Below, one piece after another: positions 1-12,882 of a DNA stretch of 64,000 nt (positions are counted from its first letter, which is position 1; each line of letters begins with the position of its first letter). The notes below the pieces were generated by a model. It was given only the letters and a program-made list of their open reading frames with translations, did not search any database and had not been told where the DNA came from. Source of the stretch: Phytoseiulus persimilis (lineage: Eukaryota; Arthropoda; Arachnida; Mesostigmata; Phytoseiidae); the NCBI GenBank assembly GCA_037576195.1, contig CM075104.1, positions 5,896,775 to 5,960,774 on the forward strand, given 5' to 3'. The position numbers and the translations under genes were made by a program.

Positions 1-3000
1 ACACAGATAGTCCTCGCTGGCTCAATATGAGTCTGCGTTAGCTCTCACCCGGGCTCCGATTGCTCGGAAATGGACACTGTTCCCGTGCTCGTGTCGCCTG
101 CTGTACCGATCTCTCCGAACTTCGGCACAGTCAGTCCTCTTTCGAGCGATGCATGAGACCGACGAGCCCCGTTTCATCTCACATTTCTCGAATTCGTTTC
201 CGAATATTTCGGAGTTTTTCGAATTTCCCGAATCTGGATACCTAGCCAAGCCATTCACTTTCGATCCGTCTAGCATGCCGTCGTGATGCCGAGCCACTTT
301 GAATGGTGTACCATCGGCCACTTCGGTAATCACAACCCTATTCCTGAGCACTTAACTCCCTTTTCCGTTGTTTTCGGAAATTATGATTTATGGAGCGATC
401 AGCCGGCTGATCGAGTTATTCCTGAGCTTTCCATTAAGTAATCTTGTCGGAAACTGTGCAGATCGAAAACGGAAAGGGAAGTAGCGTCTTAAAACGATAC
501 AGCGTGGACGCCGGAGGGAGATCCAGGGAAATGGGGAGGAACGTGCCATTGCAACCTGCAGCATATTTCAAAAAAGCTTCACCCAGGGAAGCGTTTTTCC
601 ACCCAAAACAACGAGCAGAAATCATTTACGCTGCGGATCGTTCTTTATCAGATGAGCGCAGCCGACGGAATAATTGGAGCAGCAACGAAAAGCGCGGCAA
701 GCGTTCCGCGAACGTGGAAACGAGCGTTTTTGCTCGGCTTCCGAGAGCGACATTTCGATTTCGCAGTCTCGGTCGTAGAAATAACAGTTGGGATCATAAC
801 GGTCGCCTCAAAGTCCGCACACGTCAGCCCTCGGTTCACATCTGGGATGCCGTAATGGCCGAGAGAGGATCGTTTCGCGTGATCCGACATCGGGGTACCA
901 CAAGATGCTCTTCGGCATGATGGGTCGCGAGTCTGCGTGCCGTGGAAACGGAATGCCCCGCTGAAGTCGGAAGCGAAATGCAAAACGATGTCTTCAACAA
1001 CTCATGACTACAGAAACTCGGAGCGAATGGCGTTCGCTATCGATATGACTGCGCCCGCTGCAAAACGGCCGTGTTGCCACAAATGTTCTGACGCCAATGG
1101 ATTCTCTGTCGGCGCGAGAGAGAACGAGCGAGAGACAGAGATGAGTGGAACGATGCGAGCTGAATGACGGACGACGGCTTTTGTGTCCCATGTAGGATGT
1201 GGAGCATATTCAGGAAAGAACTAAACCAAAAAACGTGAGGGGAAGGGGGTGGGGCGTATGTTTGTTGTCGTGGTCGACGTGAAACGCTGTGATCAAAATT
1301 ACGGACGCCGATCCGCCCTTTCGGATGTTCTCATTCGTTTTGTGTGTCGTGCGTCATCGAAACAATTGTCAAGAAAATTTGGGCCGTTGTACCGAAATTC
1401 TGAGGCAGGCAGGAGCGGTTAGCTCTTGAAAAGATGGCGGAGAGCGTTTGAAAACGTCGACCGTTGCGTTGCCGAGCGAGCATGCCAAGGAACCCGAACC
1501 CTGCGCGGGCATAGTAAACTTCTCATGAACATCGCTCATTCGTTAGTTCGGGCACATCTTATGCAAAACTGGGTGAGCATTGTCGTCGTTCATGGCGCTG
1601 TTTTAGTGCCTCGAACTCAACGACTTTCTCTCGGAAGTCCTCGGTTCTCAACCCCGATCAAAACGTCCGCAATTCGAGAACGGCATTTGAAATTCTGATA
1701 AGAATCGCTCGTAGTCCTTCCACGTCCCTGAGACGGCAGAAGACGCTGGTTGGGAAATAGCAGCGTTTTCTCACCCGGTATCGATGGAAACGAGAAACGC
1801 TCATCGAACAGAACCTTTCCCACCTCGGCTAGAACAGACGATGGAGATGGAACAGTCCCAACATCTGGACATCCACACATCTCATCGATTGGCGCTCCGC
1901 GAGCTGCTCGACTCCGCAGGAGTTTCAGGTGCAAGCACAAATCAAAAACACGTCGCCACAACGCGCGAGAAGTTTCCCTGGCCTAGGCTGATCCTAGCTC
2001 GAGTGGGAGCTGGAATCCGCTTAGATTGCTCCATGATTCAAGGCCCGTGAAAGAAAGTCGGAAATCGCTCAGAACGAGGCGATTAAATTCAGCGCGACTG
2101 CGCGTTGATGAAGTTCGATGTGTGGACGGCTGATTTCCTGTACCTATACTATGCCACTTGGAATATTTGTGTGGCTGCTGACGGAGCAGTGCCGTGTCAC
2201 GCGACTTCGTATTCTCAGAGGAGAGGTGGGCTGCTTGACGTGGAAGTGACCGTATCTCTCTCTACGTCTCTCCCACATGAAGTTTGCCGGTTGGCCCGCT
2301 TCTTACTAATCGAGTTGTGGATCGAAATAATATCTCCGGCGAACGATCGGTTCGGAAGCTGTTGGGCAAAAGCGAGGGGCCAGCGAAAACGTGGCGACCA
2401 CCGATGTGGTCGATGCGGCGGCATGGACACCCACGCTGCCAAGTATTTGTTTGTAAGTTGGTTTCGATGTCATCCGCTCACGCTAGGAGAGCCGTGTTTT
2501 CGTTTCTGCCTGAAAGTACGCGGCTCCATCCGAGCGATTTTCTCGCGAAAGATGGCCGGGGTACGGGCGAGTTCGTGGGGAAAGCTGTCGAACCAAAGGG
2601 AACAGAAGGAGAGTCCTCAACGCGAACACGTGCTCCCAAGGAACACAGAAAGCAACGAAGCCCCCCCAACAAGCTTTTAGTAGGAACTCGGCCGGAGGGT
2701 TCCGCCTCGATTAGAGCCGGGATGCGCGTCGCAGTGACCCTCCGATCGATCGATTGATCTATCAATCCAACGGCAATCGATCGAGGGTTCAGTCAGAACC
2801 GGGTCGACTGCTCGTATAGAAGATTCGACTCTGGTCGAGAGAGCAACGACAGAGAGCAGCAGCAGCAAACAACGTTCAACTTCCAGGCAACTTCCTGCTC
2901 AGATGCAATCGCGCGGTTGAGCATTTGCTAAATGGAAGCGAGCGGCCGAACCTGTATTTTGGCGGGACATCACAGTTGAATCGGCATGGAATCGCGAGCT

Positions 3001-4560
3001 TCGTCGCCGCGCCATTAAACATCAACAACGATGTCCATACATCCACTTGAAGAGCAGGGCTTGTAATTTCTGGCGGCGGAAATTCATTCACTTAAAACTT
3101 TGTTACGCATTAATTGGTTCATGTCAGCCCGGACATCCGGCGCGCGCTCGTCCACCTCCCCAGTCCGATGTTCCGTCCGTCCACCCGCATGTTCGCTCGC
3201 TCGCTCACTCGCTTCTCTGAACTAGGACACGAGCGGTCTCTCTCGACAAACATTCGGGGATTTCGACATCGACTTTCCCCAGCTCTCGAAAAAGTCGTTT
3301 TGTCATCATGTCCAACCAATGATGGCTCTCTTTGTTTTCGCGTCGTCGGCGCACCAGAGAAATTGAGGTGACATTCATGGGGGCTCGAAAGAGTATTTCT
3401 GTATGTTATTGGACGTTTACTCGGTCCAATCTTTCTGGCTTGTCGTGAGTCCCCCCTCACTCGATAAATGACTGAATTGATGGAAGGAATATTATTTCTA
3501 TTATCATGTAACCGGCGGTGTCGCCAAAAAGGTGAACGACCCCGCATTGCTTCGATGAGCCGCTCGTGCTGCGACTGCTACTGCCAGAAACAGAACGTTC
3601 GCCAAAACGGAAATCGACATTACGGCTAGCCACATTGTCAGCAAGGCCGGTGGCAGTAACAGCGGATCGAGCGCGGCGTCCCCCACAATGTTATTTTGAC
3701 TGCAGTGCAGGTCCAAGCAGACTTCGCCACGAAGAAGCTCATCCTCCCGTGCGAGGGTAAAACCAGGAGCGAGTTGAACAATATAGAGATCAACGGAGCG
3801 AAACTCCGGAGATCTCGGCTAGATAGGTAGTGGCCGCGCCTGCTCGGGTGTTTTCTGTTCGATTTTCGCCCGTTTGCACATATAAGAAAATCCTACCCCA
3901 CAAAAGAGCCTTTCCAGCACCGAAGAACCCGTTTTGCATTTTGTCGAGTTTGCAAGCACACACCGAACCTGGTCCGGTTAGAAAGCCGGTCTTGTTTGAT
4001 GTTTCAGATCTTGAGCTTTTTCGACTCTCCGCGGTCCCAGATTTGAGATTCAATCGTTGGAGGGGGGACTCCGGGGACGTTTGAGTCAAGGGAAGCGCGT
4101 TCGACACAGCAGCGAGGGATTCATCCATCAAATTAGAAACGTTGTCTCGACCCCATCTGAATATTTTCGGAGAAATTTTCACCTTCATCCCGAGGCGTTT
4201 CAAGGATCTCTTGTGGGAGCACACCGCAAACCTCTGCCACACGATTGAAAACAGAGATCGCGCAGAGTGAAGCACTCTAGGTCTCGGCAACCTAGTGTGA
4301 CCCAACCGGAAAGCCCTTCGGAGTTGTTTGCCCAGGCTCCACACGCTGCCTGTCTGGACTCAACGATTGTTTTCCCGAACATGACCGTCGACGGTTTTGA
4401 GGAACCTAGCCATCGGGAACCTCACTCCGATAGATTGATCCGTAGATGTACGATCCGCATATCCATAAGCCAGAACACGGAGTATGATTCTGCGGCGGGA
4501 ACGGCATCCAATCAAGTAAACGCCTCCGTACAGTCCGATTGCCATCCCGGCATCGGGCTC
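1..4560. other. No recognisable gene
   Basis: Open frames up to 184 codons occur (for example 3790-4344 on the minus strand and 444-920 on the plus strand), but none shows a known motif. The only structure I note is the palindrome at 396-413. Confidence 0.5.
396..413. repeat. 18-bp perfect palindrome
   Basis: CGATCAGCCGGCTGATCG is a perfect inverted repeat with no spacer. No gene is recognisable around it. Confidence 0.8.
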
Positions 4561-4565
4561 ATCTG

Positions 4566-4765
4566 TCAGTCAACTTCAACTCCCTGATCAGTTCAGAGTT
4601 CCAAACGTTTTCCGGAAGATGATTCCAGGCAGCGATGAGCATAGTTATCACTGTCGAAATTAAATGTTTCGAACTGAGTAAGTCGCGTTTGAACCACGAG
4701 AAACGGTCAGGAGGTTTGTAATCGTCCCTTTTCCGCCGAAAGCATTTGGAGCTGCTTCATGCGTT
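4566..4765 (-). mobile_element. Possible LINE ORF2 C-terminal remnant
   Basis: On the minus strand a short open stretch contains AAWNHLPENV followed by NSEL and a lysine. This resembles the WNsLP and FK motif near the end of many non-LTR reverse-transcriptase proteins. The block is about 50 residues; the adjacent sequence up to 5.4 kb shows no further match. Confidence 0.3.
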
Positions 4766-6787
4766 CGCGGGTTGACAATTATTTAGGAGATCACACGAAG
4801 ACTTCAGAAGCCTTCGACGCCCCCGGGTTCCAGCCTACGGTGCTGCTTGCTCCCTGTGGCTGGAGACAGCATCTCCGACTCCACGGGCGAACCGAGGCAA
4901 GAATCACCGGATGACGCGCTCCTCAACCACGAGTGGTGGGCCTCCCTGATGATGGAGTTCATCCCCAGAGATGGTCGAGAGCCCGATGGAATTCACAAGC
5001 AACAAACGCCGGAGGTGTTTTCAGAACACGGCGCGATGTTTCGGACAGCTTCCTGACGTAATAGCGCTGCGCGACAAACGATTCAGATCTGGTAACGCTC
5101 CGGAACACTGCAATTGTGTAAAAGATATCTGCCCGGTCGATCACTTCGTCTGCGATTCCCGCCCATATGGAGCAGACACAGTGCAGGCTGTGGCTTCAAA
5201 TGTCAAGCGAAGTGGCGTTGCCGGGACCGCGCGTGGCGAAAGACGTGACGCCATCAAGCAACACCGAGCCATGTGGTGTCGTGATTCGGATCTTGTCCGC
5301 ATGTCGCATCTGCCGTGATCGTCCTCACTAAGCGAGTTAGTGAACATTTTTGCTTGTGTTTCTTTTTCGAAAGCCACAAATCGATGGACAAGGTCGAGCA
5401 GCGCATCGCGTGAAAAACTGTCACTTCTCCTAGCGTGAGGTGCGCGTCGCTCGCCAGCGAGCGTTCAGCGGGGCTTGGTCACGAAATGAGCAAGTCAAAC
5501 GATCAATCAATCCGTTCGGCCACGGAGGATAAACATTTGAGTCTGGCAGAGCTGACCCAGCGCTGAGACAACACCAGTGGCAAACGAAGAATGAGCCGAC
5601 ACCAACGTTCCAGGGTTCCTTTACCCCGGAGTGTCATCGAGCAGGTGACAACTTGCAGACGACCTAGCGAATCCTTCCATCGATCTGACGGACAGACCGA
5701 CGCGGGGACGGCCCAACGACATTTTTCGTCAGACGATGGACCATGATTCTTGTCAAATTTTCGGATGACACCTGGAAGCTCTTATGAAGCTAAGAATCGC
5801 GTCGTGTTGCGAAGTTGTCTTGATGCCGGCCTCACGGTGTTGGCGTCTGATGGCGACACGGCCTTAGGTGTAGAAGCTTTTTCCTCCGATACGTCACCCG
5901 CAAAGGTCTCCCGAGAGGAGCTCGATGAATTAGGAAGTCACCTTCACTTCGTGCGGCTACGCGAGACGAACCCCATAAAACACCCATGGAGGATTCCTTC
6001 GCCCTTTTCCCATTCTTTATTCTGGCTCTTCGTCTTCTTCGAAACAACTTCTCATCGTGGAATTTCTCTTCGATTGTATTGTTGGTGTCGAGTTCCTCCT
6101 GCCGCTGGCAAAACCGGTGCAACAGAAAAAAACACGAAGGTTGTCCAATGGTGAAAACCTGCTGGGGCCGGTTGCTTTGTGAAACGAGTTTGTGGTGTCC
6201 CAAAGAAATCGTCCCGCGTGTCCTCCGGACACCGAGGGAGAGGTGCGAGAGCGGAGCAAACTCCACAGGAGAGCCCATCCGGAGACAGTCGCGTGGCTGC
6301 AATTGCGGTTGCCGCGGGCCATACTGTGGAACAGGTCGCATGCGCGAAGGAAAAAAGCCTGACGTCCACTTGTGGCACATTTGGGCGGGCGTAGCAACGT
6401 CGCCTCCGGCATCGAGCGAAGTTGGCCAGTTGAGACATCATTTGGTCCTCATGGTGAAACGATACGGAAGAAAGAAGGGAACATCCCCCGCTCCCCATGA
6501 TCTCCTTCGGAACTTCCTCTATCGCGGACTGCCTCTGCGGGTCGGGTTGTAAAGCACGGAAATCCATGTGAGACCGGAGGGTAGAGTGCCAACTCTAACC
6601 CCAATTGATTATTCCACCACGGAGCGAGCAGAGGAAAGACCACTCCCTCGACGTCTTCTTTTTCCTTAATCGCTAGGCTTGGTCGCGAGGCCATAAGTTA
6701 GGCTTTGCACTCCGGAGAATAATCTCATGCAGCAGCAGGACTATGGGCTTGACTCAGATGAGAGTAAAACGTCAAGACGTAGAAGCA

Positions 6788-6799
6788 GGCGGGGGGGGG
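6788..6799 (+). repeat. Poly-G run
   Basis: A run of about ten to twelve G in unannotated sequence; no gene nearby. Confidence 0.6.
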
Positions 6800-8912
6800 G
6801 GCGCGTTCTGCCGCGAAGACGACGATGACTTTATTGCCCGTTAATAACGAATTGGACAGTGGCCGTTGTAGTTTTCATCGTCGTCGCCTTCCGCCTCGAG
6901 TCCCGTCCGAGCTCCCTCCTTCAGCCTAATGGACTTTTATGAGGATGTCTCTGAAGTCGAGGAATGCCGAGGTCGCCTGTCGAGGCCCGCACGACTGAAA
7001 AGGCTCTCGTTAACCAGCGGACGAGGTCGCGGGCGCATCTCGTTCTGATCCTTCTCCGACCAAGATAGAGCGCCGCTGCTGAGAATATGGTGACGATCAC
7101 GAGCGGAGAGCGAACTCGGATCAAAGTTTCAGAAGCGATCAGAGATTCGAAGTCGAGGTCAAATACCGGGTGAGGGGCTCGAAATCTTCCCGATGTTGAG
7201 AGCTTCGATGCCCGAGTGTTGAAATTACAGCGTCCGAGTCCAAGGATGAGCTCTGCGACGAGTTTCGTACTGTCGCGTCGAAAGTGGAGGTGGAATGAAT
7301 TCCGATTGAATATCAAAGAGAACATCAAAGCATCGTAGGGCTCCGCTCGAAGCCGCTCTGACCGGGAGCACTCCTCGAACAGTGTCACCTTTGATCACTG
7401 GAGCGGTGCGGGCCGACGAGAGCGCCCCGGACGCGATGATTGTTCGCGACAAGGGTGGAACAAGATTAGGCTGGCGGAACATTGTTGTAGCGGGACGGAG
7501 CCCGGGAAAAATTCGGGAATGGAACGAACGGAAGCGCCGACTGGATGGGGAAGCGTAACCCTGGCCAGTGTCAAGGAGTTGCGAAGTCTATGAGGAGAGC
7601 AACGCGAGGACTGGATCCGTTGGGCGGGCGGAATGGTGGGCACAAGCATTTCGGCAAGTGCGTCGTCGCCCCTCCCTCTCTCCTGGGGGCGAGAGCTTTA
7701 ACGAGTTTCGAACTGCGTGTTTCGCCCCGGCTAGATGGCCGGCCATGCCGGTGGCCCGTACCAGCTTCTAGAGGGTCAGTGGGCTCTCAGCAAATTACGG
7801 ATTCACAATCCGGCCCTTCCACGACGCCGCCAGCCGCACTCGAACCCACCGAGGGGACGGGAAGCGAGTCACAGAACACGTGGGTGACGGATTGGTGGCT
7901 GCCCTAACGGGGCGAGCGCTTAGAGGCGAATGAGGATCTCTGTTAGCGTGATGCGTTCCGGCATGGAATCGCGCCAATTCTGAACTCCGGTAGAGCTACC
8001 GGGCGAGCTTGCTAGTTTGGGTCCAGCGTTGTGGCCCATCTTCTCGAGGGATCGTTCGACCCAGAGATAATCTGTCCATGAATCGAGGTGCCTGACACGA
8101 TTGAGGACAATCAAGGCTGGGTGTAGACTCCTGACGAGCCAGTTTTTTTGTCCTCGCAATGACTGGTTTGGCGTGCGCAAACACCACAGCGGAGTTTTTT
8201 TTTACTCGATCGCAGCCTCTGACTCACAAGTATCCCGTTGGAGTTCGTATTGGTCCGCGTACAGTTGTTTGGGCACTTCAGAAGGCCGGCAGAGATTGGT
8301 GAGCGCGGGTGAGAAACTTATTCATTGCTCCATCAATTCGTCCGGTCCTGTAGACCGTGGGCATTGTCAAGTTGGAACATGCAGTCGTGCAGCCCCGCGT
8401 CGCTGTGCGAGCGGAGCAGAAAAACCGACGCCGAAACGAATGTACATTGAAGGCGGGGACAGCGCTATTTCTCCATCCTAAAAAACGGGCAGCAGACGAG
8501 GAGGAAGCAAAAGTCATCACGAATCCTCCAACGGGGAAAGAAATGTTGGTGGTGTTGGCATCGTCAACGATCGTGTTGGGACAGAGCACGAAGAGGAGGA
8601 CGGGAGCAACGGAACGACCGGAAGCGATGAATCGAGTCCACAAGTGATTTTACTCAACAGCTCTCATGCGACGAGCTCCCATGTTTTCGACTTGTGAATT
8701 CCTGCAGGCTGAAGCCTCGGTCTCCTCGGTTGGGAGAACCGAATTCAGACCGCCCCGATCAGGCCTATGGAGCAACGACCTTTCCACTAGATCCAACCGA
8801 AGCCTGTCAGCTCGCGTCGGAGCACTAGTCGGATGCGCCACTTCGCATCGAGAGACAGCGGAGCTCGATGGTTTCCATCACGGTTTTTTTCTCTGGCATT
8901 CCGACCCTATAT

Positions 8913-8929
8913 GGCCGCCGCCGCCGCCG
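8913..8929 (+). repeat. Short GCC array
   Basis: About five GCC/CCG units in a row in otherwise unassigned sequence. Confidence 0.6.
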
Positions 8930-10844
8930 TTCACTCCAGCTGCCAGATGGTGATTTCGTTCGGCGGTTGTGCCCTGGGGGCCTCTGTGGCTTTTAATGAT
9001 CTTCTCGGTAACGAACGGACTGACGAACCCCCCTCATTCGGAGGGACCAGCCGACAGACGGACGTACAGGGGAACGAACCAACCACCCGACAGCTCTGAC
9101 TGAAAACAAAATGACCATTCGACCGCAAATGTGCTCGCTACGGTCCCCTTCTTCTATCGCGCCGGCACGCATTTTCCCGCGGTTTCCCGCAGGAAAATGA
9201 ACATCAAACATCCCTCGTTTTATCGTTTCCCGTCCGCACCCCAGCGTGCGCAGCGCATTCTTGCCTATGCCACTTTTTGCGAACTCCTTGCACTTTCTCT
9301 CCTCGTTCTGCGGTCAGAGCCCGCTTTTCTATTTTTCTCACCGCGCCAACAAAAGCACAAAACGATTGTTTTGAATTGCTGGCTGCCAGACGCAGAAGAA
9401 TACGCGTCGTTGAGCGCAACAGCGGTGTACTTTCAGAGTCGGGAAGATTAATTCGGGAACATTTCATAGCCTTTTGGAGCGACCCCGGGGCAATGCTTGA
9501 GTCGACGGCGGAATAATCCTCGAGCGATCTTTTACATGCGGAGAGTTGCCGTGTTCCCTCCCAATAAGCACTGTGGATCCCTCCGAGCCCGGTCTGATCG
9601 GGTCTCGAGTTTTCATGAAGTGCTTTCAACGACGGCCTTGCTGCGACCATCGAATCGATCCGTTCATTCCCTCCTTCTCGGAAACTGCACGTCGAAAGCA
9701 TACATCAAACCGCGGAAATTCCGCGCAGTTCAGATTCTCCAATGATTCCCGGATGCGGCCCTCGACCATTTTCTCCCTTCCTTTGGTTTGCTGGCCGAAC
9801 TTAGGAGCAGCTGCGGGAAAGTCTTAAATGGAAACCGCAGGAAATACCGTCGTGTGTTCTTCGCCGAACTCTGGATTCATGTTACCCACCCGAATATGGA
9901 GGTGCACTCCAAGGTGAGGGTTGAAAATCATCCAGTAGCACGTAGTCGGCAGCGCTATAGTCGTCGCCCCCGACGCATCAGCCGAGAGAGCAAGCGTACA
10001 AGCGAATTGTGAACTTTGCCAGAGTCGAGAAAATATGATTATGCTAATGCTATGAGTGAGGAGCTCGTACGAACATCGAAGAGCCATCCACGGGCAAATT
10101 TCATTAGAACTTCACAATACGGCTTTCACAGCTCCTAAATGTGTTTCTCCCCGTTGCGCTCGCTGCAAAAAGTAGTTGTCCGACTGAAAGAACCACTCTG
10201 CCCTCTTTATCTCCTCCTCTTTCTCGGAATCTCTCGGCGCCTTGCGAAGCACCATTATTGCTCCAGCCAAAAGAGTCGCTTCACTTCTCCGTTCAGGTCA
10301 CTTCGGTGACCGACGACCCTCCCTATTCCCGTCGCTGGCCTCGAGTCCTTCCATCTCTCTGGACTCTCCGAATGTCCCTCCGTTCCGTCAAAGAAGCTCT
10401 GATGCGTCTGTCGCGACGCCCACACCAGCGAGCCGAGATGAGGTGTCCATCTCTTTGAGGCTTTGTTGGCGGTCATTGTACGCCACTCATGCATCCTCTC
10501 GGAGGGAGGAAGGAAGAAAATTCTTGCCGTCACTTGATACTCTGGAACTTGGAGCGTTGGTCCACCCTGCGACATCAGCAGCAAATGATTCGCCCACTTC
10601 CGGGTGCTGGATTGTTCAATGACATCCGCTTTGATGATCCTGACGGTCTTGGGAGACGAGCCCGCCGCTTTCGAACGGCTACTCGTGGACGGTGCTGCTG
10701 AAAGCCGACACCGAGAAAGACGAAAACTTTGGAGGAAAAGGAGAGGCAGAAAACGACCAAACGCTTCGAAAGTTTTTATGATGTCACAAGCAACGCGAAG
10801 ACTATACTTCGGAAATCAGACCGTTTCCCGCTGTAACTTGAAAT

Positions 10845-10876
10845 CGACGTGACGTCACGTGACGCAGCGTCAAAAG
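10845..10876. promoter_or_regulatory. Cluster of CRE-like and E-box sites
   Basis: A 14-bp palindrome (10847-10860) contains a full CRE, TGACGTCA, at 10850-10857. An E-box CACGTG overlaps it at 10856-10861, followed by further TGACG half-sites in both orientations. Such clusters bind CREB/ATF and bHLH factors in animals. No promoter or gene start could be recognised beside it. Confidence 0.35.
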
Positions 10877-11095
10877 CGCGGCGTCGCCTCGTCTCAAACG
10901 GGAAAAAAAAAGGAAACAAAGAGGGGGACTAGAACAAAGGATGGTTCAGAGCCTTTTCCGGGCTGCTTCCGATCCGAACGAAGTTCCAATTCACGCTGGG
11001 CGTCATAGGGATCCTGGTCAAAGCCGAAAGGAGCTCTAGAAACGAATCGATGAAGCCCCCTCGTCTCTCGGAATCGGAGGACTCACTGTAAGCGC

Positions 11096-11287
11096 TTGCT
11101 CTATGACGGTGTGGACGAACTTCTTGAGGAGTTTCAGCCGATACAGGAAGCCATCTGCGAAGAGGATGAGTGTACTTTATCCGCGCAGGTTGCTTTTCTT
11201 CGGTCGATGGCTGACCATTCGATCGTCTGGGGATCCCGCGACAGGATGCAGACAGTGCTCGGACAGATTGCCAAGCCTTGCCTTTGA
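11096..11287 (+). CDS. Short coding-like open frame, unknown
   Basis: The 63-codon frame encodes an acidic segment (DELLEEFQPIQEAICEED) and then LRSMADHSIVWGS. The same frame stays protein-like after its stop, which suggests an eroded coding sequence. A longer frame of 216 codons overlaps it but is basic and low in complexity. No family was recognised. Confidence 0.15.
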   Translation: MLYDGVDELLEEFQPIQEAICEEDECTLSAQVAFLRSMADHSIVWGSRDRMQTVLGQIAKPCL

Positions 11288-12630
11288 CAGGACTGTGGCA
11301 AGACGACGTCGCGCTGGTGGGGACGGTTGTGAGTCGACGGGCAAACAGGCAACTCCTGCTTGGCCGGTCGACCAGCCGACCTGGCGCCGGAGCACGTTGA
11401 GGTCGTACAACAAACGCTGTTATCCTGTTGAAGTGGTTCGCTTGAGGAGCACCAACACTCCGTCATCCTCAATTGTGACGCGACTGTCTGGGTGCTCGAC
11501 GTGGCCAGAGGGACCTCCTATCGTCCTTGCTCTTCATCACTTCCTTCCTCTTCGTCTTTTGCCGGCCTTTCCCTCAGCTAATCAGACGTCTCCTGTTGGA
11601 TCGACAAGCCCGAGGTCGCCGATGAGCAGGGGGTTGAACGACCGCACAGACTCGTTGAGCTCCTCCGGATCCGAGGGGACGAGCCTGAATTCCGGAGCCG
11701 TGATCCATCTGGGCGTTAGCTCGAGACGGCTAAAAATTCGCGGGAATGATTGAAACCTTTCTGGCTACGAGACGAAAGTTCGTCGCCCCGCTCTCTCCTC
11801 TGAGAGGACCCGAGTCGGCATCACGGTTCTCGTGCAAAAAGTTCCGAGGGAAAGAAAGCAGGTGTTTGGCACGTCTTCCCCGAAAATAAAACAGAAATCA
11901 AAAAGGATCAGCGAGGTTTTTGTCCTCTGACGATCGATGCATAGGCGGCTAATGAGCTCTTGGCAGGCCGGGACTTGTTCTTCCAAGACAGAGCAAGAAT
12001 TTTTGTCTGCCCTTAGCTCTGACTCCTCGTTCGGGCCGGTGAAAGATTTTTTCTCATCGTCGCACAACGCCATCGAACGAGGCCGCCGACGACGACGACG
12101 AGTTATAAGCGTTACACTAGAGGGGAGCTTAATGAAATTTGCATTCCAAGTTCAGATTGTCTGAAGCTCTTCTTCCTCTCGCCACCTTACAGCTCCCCGG
12201 CTCGAAAAGAGGTAGAAGGCGAAAAGCGGGGAACTCACCGGTGCCAGCCGGCATCGCGAGGGAATCACATCTCAAGGGACTCGCTCAATGGGATCAGATA
12301 TCGGAATTGTGCGGCGCGACTTGTTAACATCTGGTTCTTCGTTTTCGTTTCCCTTAAAATGGATCGACGAGCACCGGATCCGTACCATGTGCTCGATTTG
12401 GCCAAATTTAGCCATTGTCGCCGGAGGGAAAGGAAGCGAAAGAGATGGGCCGCGCGGTCGGAAAATCTTGGAGCCGATTCGTTCTGGCGATGCGCATTGT
12501 AATTCGCTTCAAGTTGGTTCCGTGATTCAGATATTCTCTGGATTCTGTCGTGAGAGTTTCACGTCGCGACGAAATGACACCAATAACTTCAATTCGGTGA
12601 GGCGCATTCAGTTGGTGTCACACTTCACGT

Positions 12631-12882
12631 CTCCCCATGCTTCTGATATTTAGAAACACTAACCAGCTCTAGGAGTTCTCTCCGTCCCTGGTGAACTCCA
12701 CTCGTGACCTCTACTATGCTGACAACACTATGGTGGTCCGATTCCGCTCTCGGACCGGCCGGAGATCACAGACAACGAATCGCGGAAGGAGGTCGTTATA
12801 CAACATACTTGATGACGTCCGGGGCTTTGACGGCTCCAAGGACTTGACTCTTCGGAAAACATCCAAGATCTGTGGGATCTAG
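12631..12882 (+). mobile_element. LINE reverse-transcriptase palm remnant
   Basis: One frame, broken by one TAG at about 12673, reads like the palm of a non-LTR reverse transcriptase. It has PMLLIFRNTNQL, then DLYYADNTMVV at about 12706-12738, where the catalytic YADD has become YADN, then SLYNILDDVRG and LTLRKTSKI. The last parts match the spacing of helix and KT motif after YADD in Jockey/CR1-like elements. I could not follow the protein upstream of 12.63 kb or past the TAG at 12880-12882. Confidence 0.45.

Larger units (their letters stand above)
4770..12630. other. No recognisable gene; includes a stop-poor island
   Basis: Between about 5830 and 6570 frames of 130-190 codons are open on both strands at once, without a familiar domain. 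The CRE-like cluster at 10845-10876 and the coding-like frame at 11096 are the other points of note. Confidence 0.5.

Noticed and set aside
3790-4344. 184-codon open frame on the minus strand
   Set aside because: Serine- and arginine-rich without a known domain; length compatible with chance.
7797-7870. tRNA-like pattern with GTG between inverted GGATT and AATCC on the minus strand
   Set aside because: The loop is only three bases and no cloverleaf arms or T-loop fit.
11103-11753. 216-codon plus-strand frame
   Set aside because: Low-complexity Arg/Ser composition. A different, overlapping frame at 11096-11287 looks more like real coding sequence.
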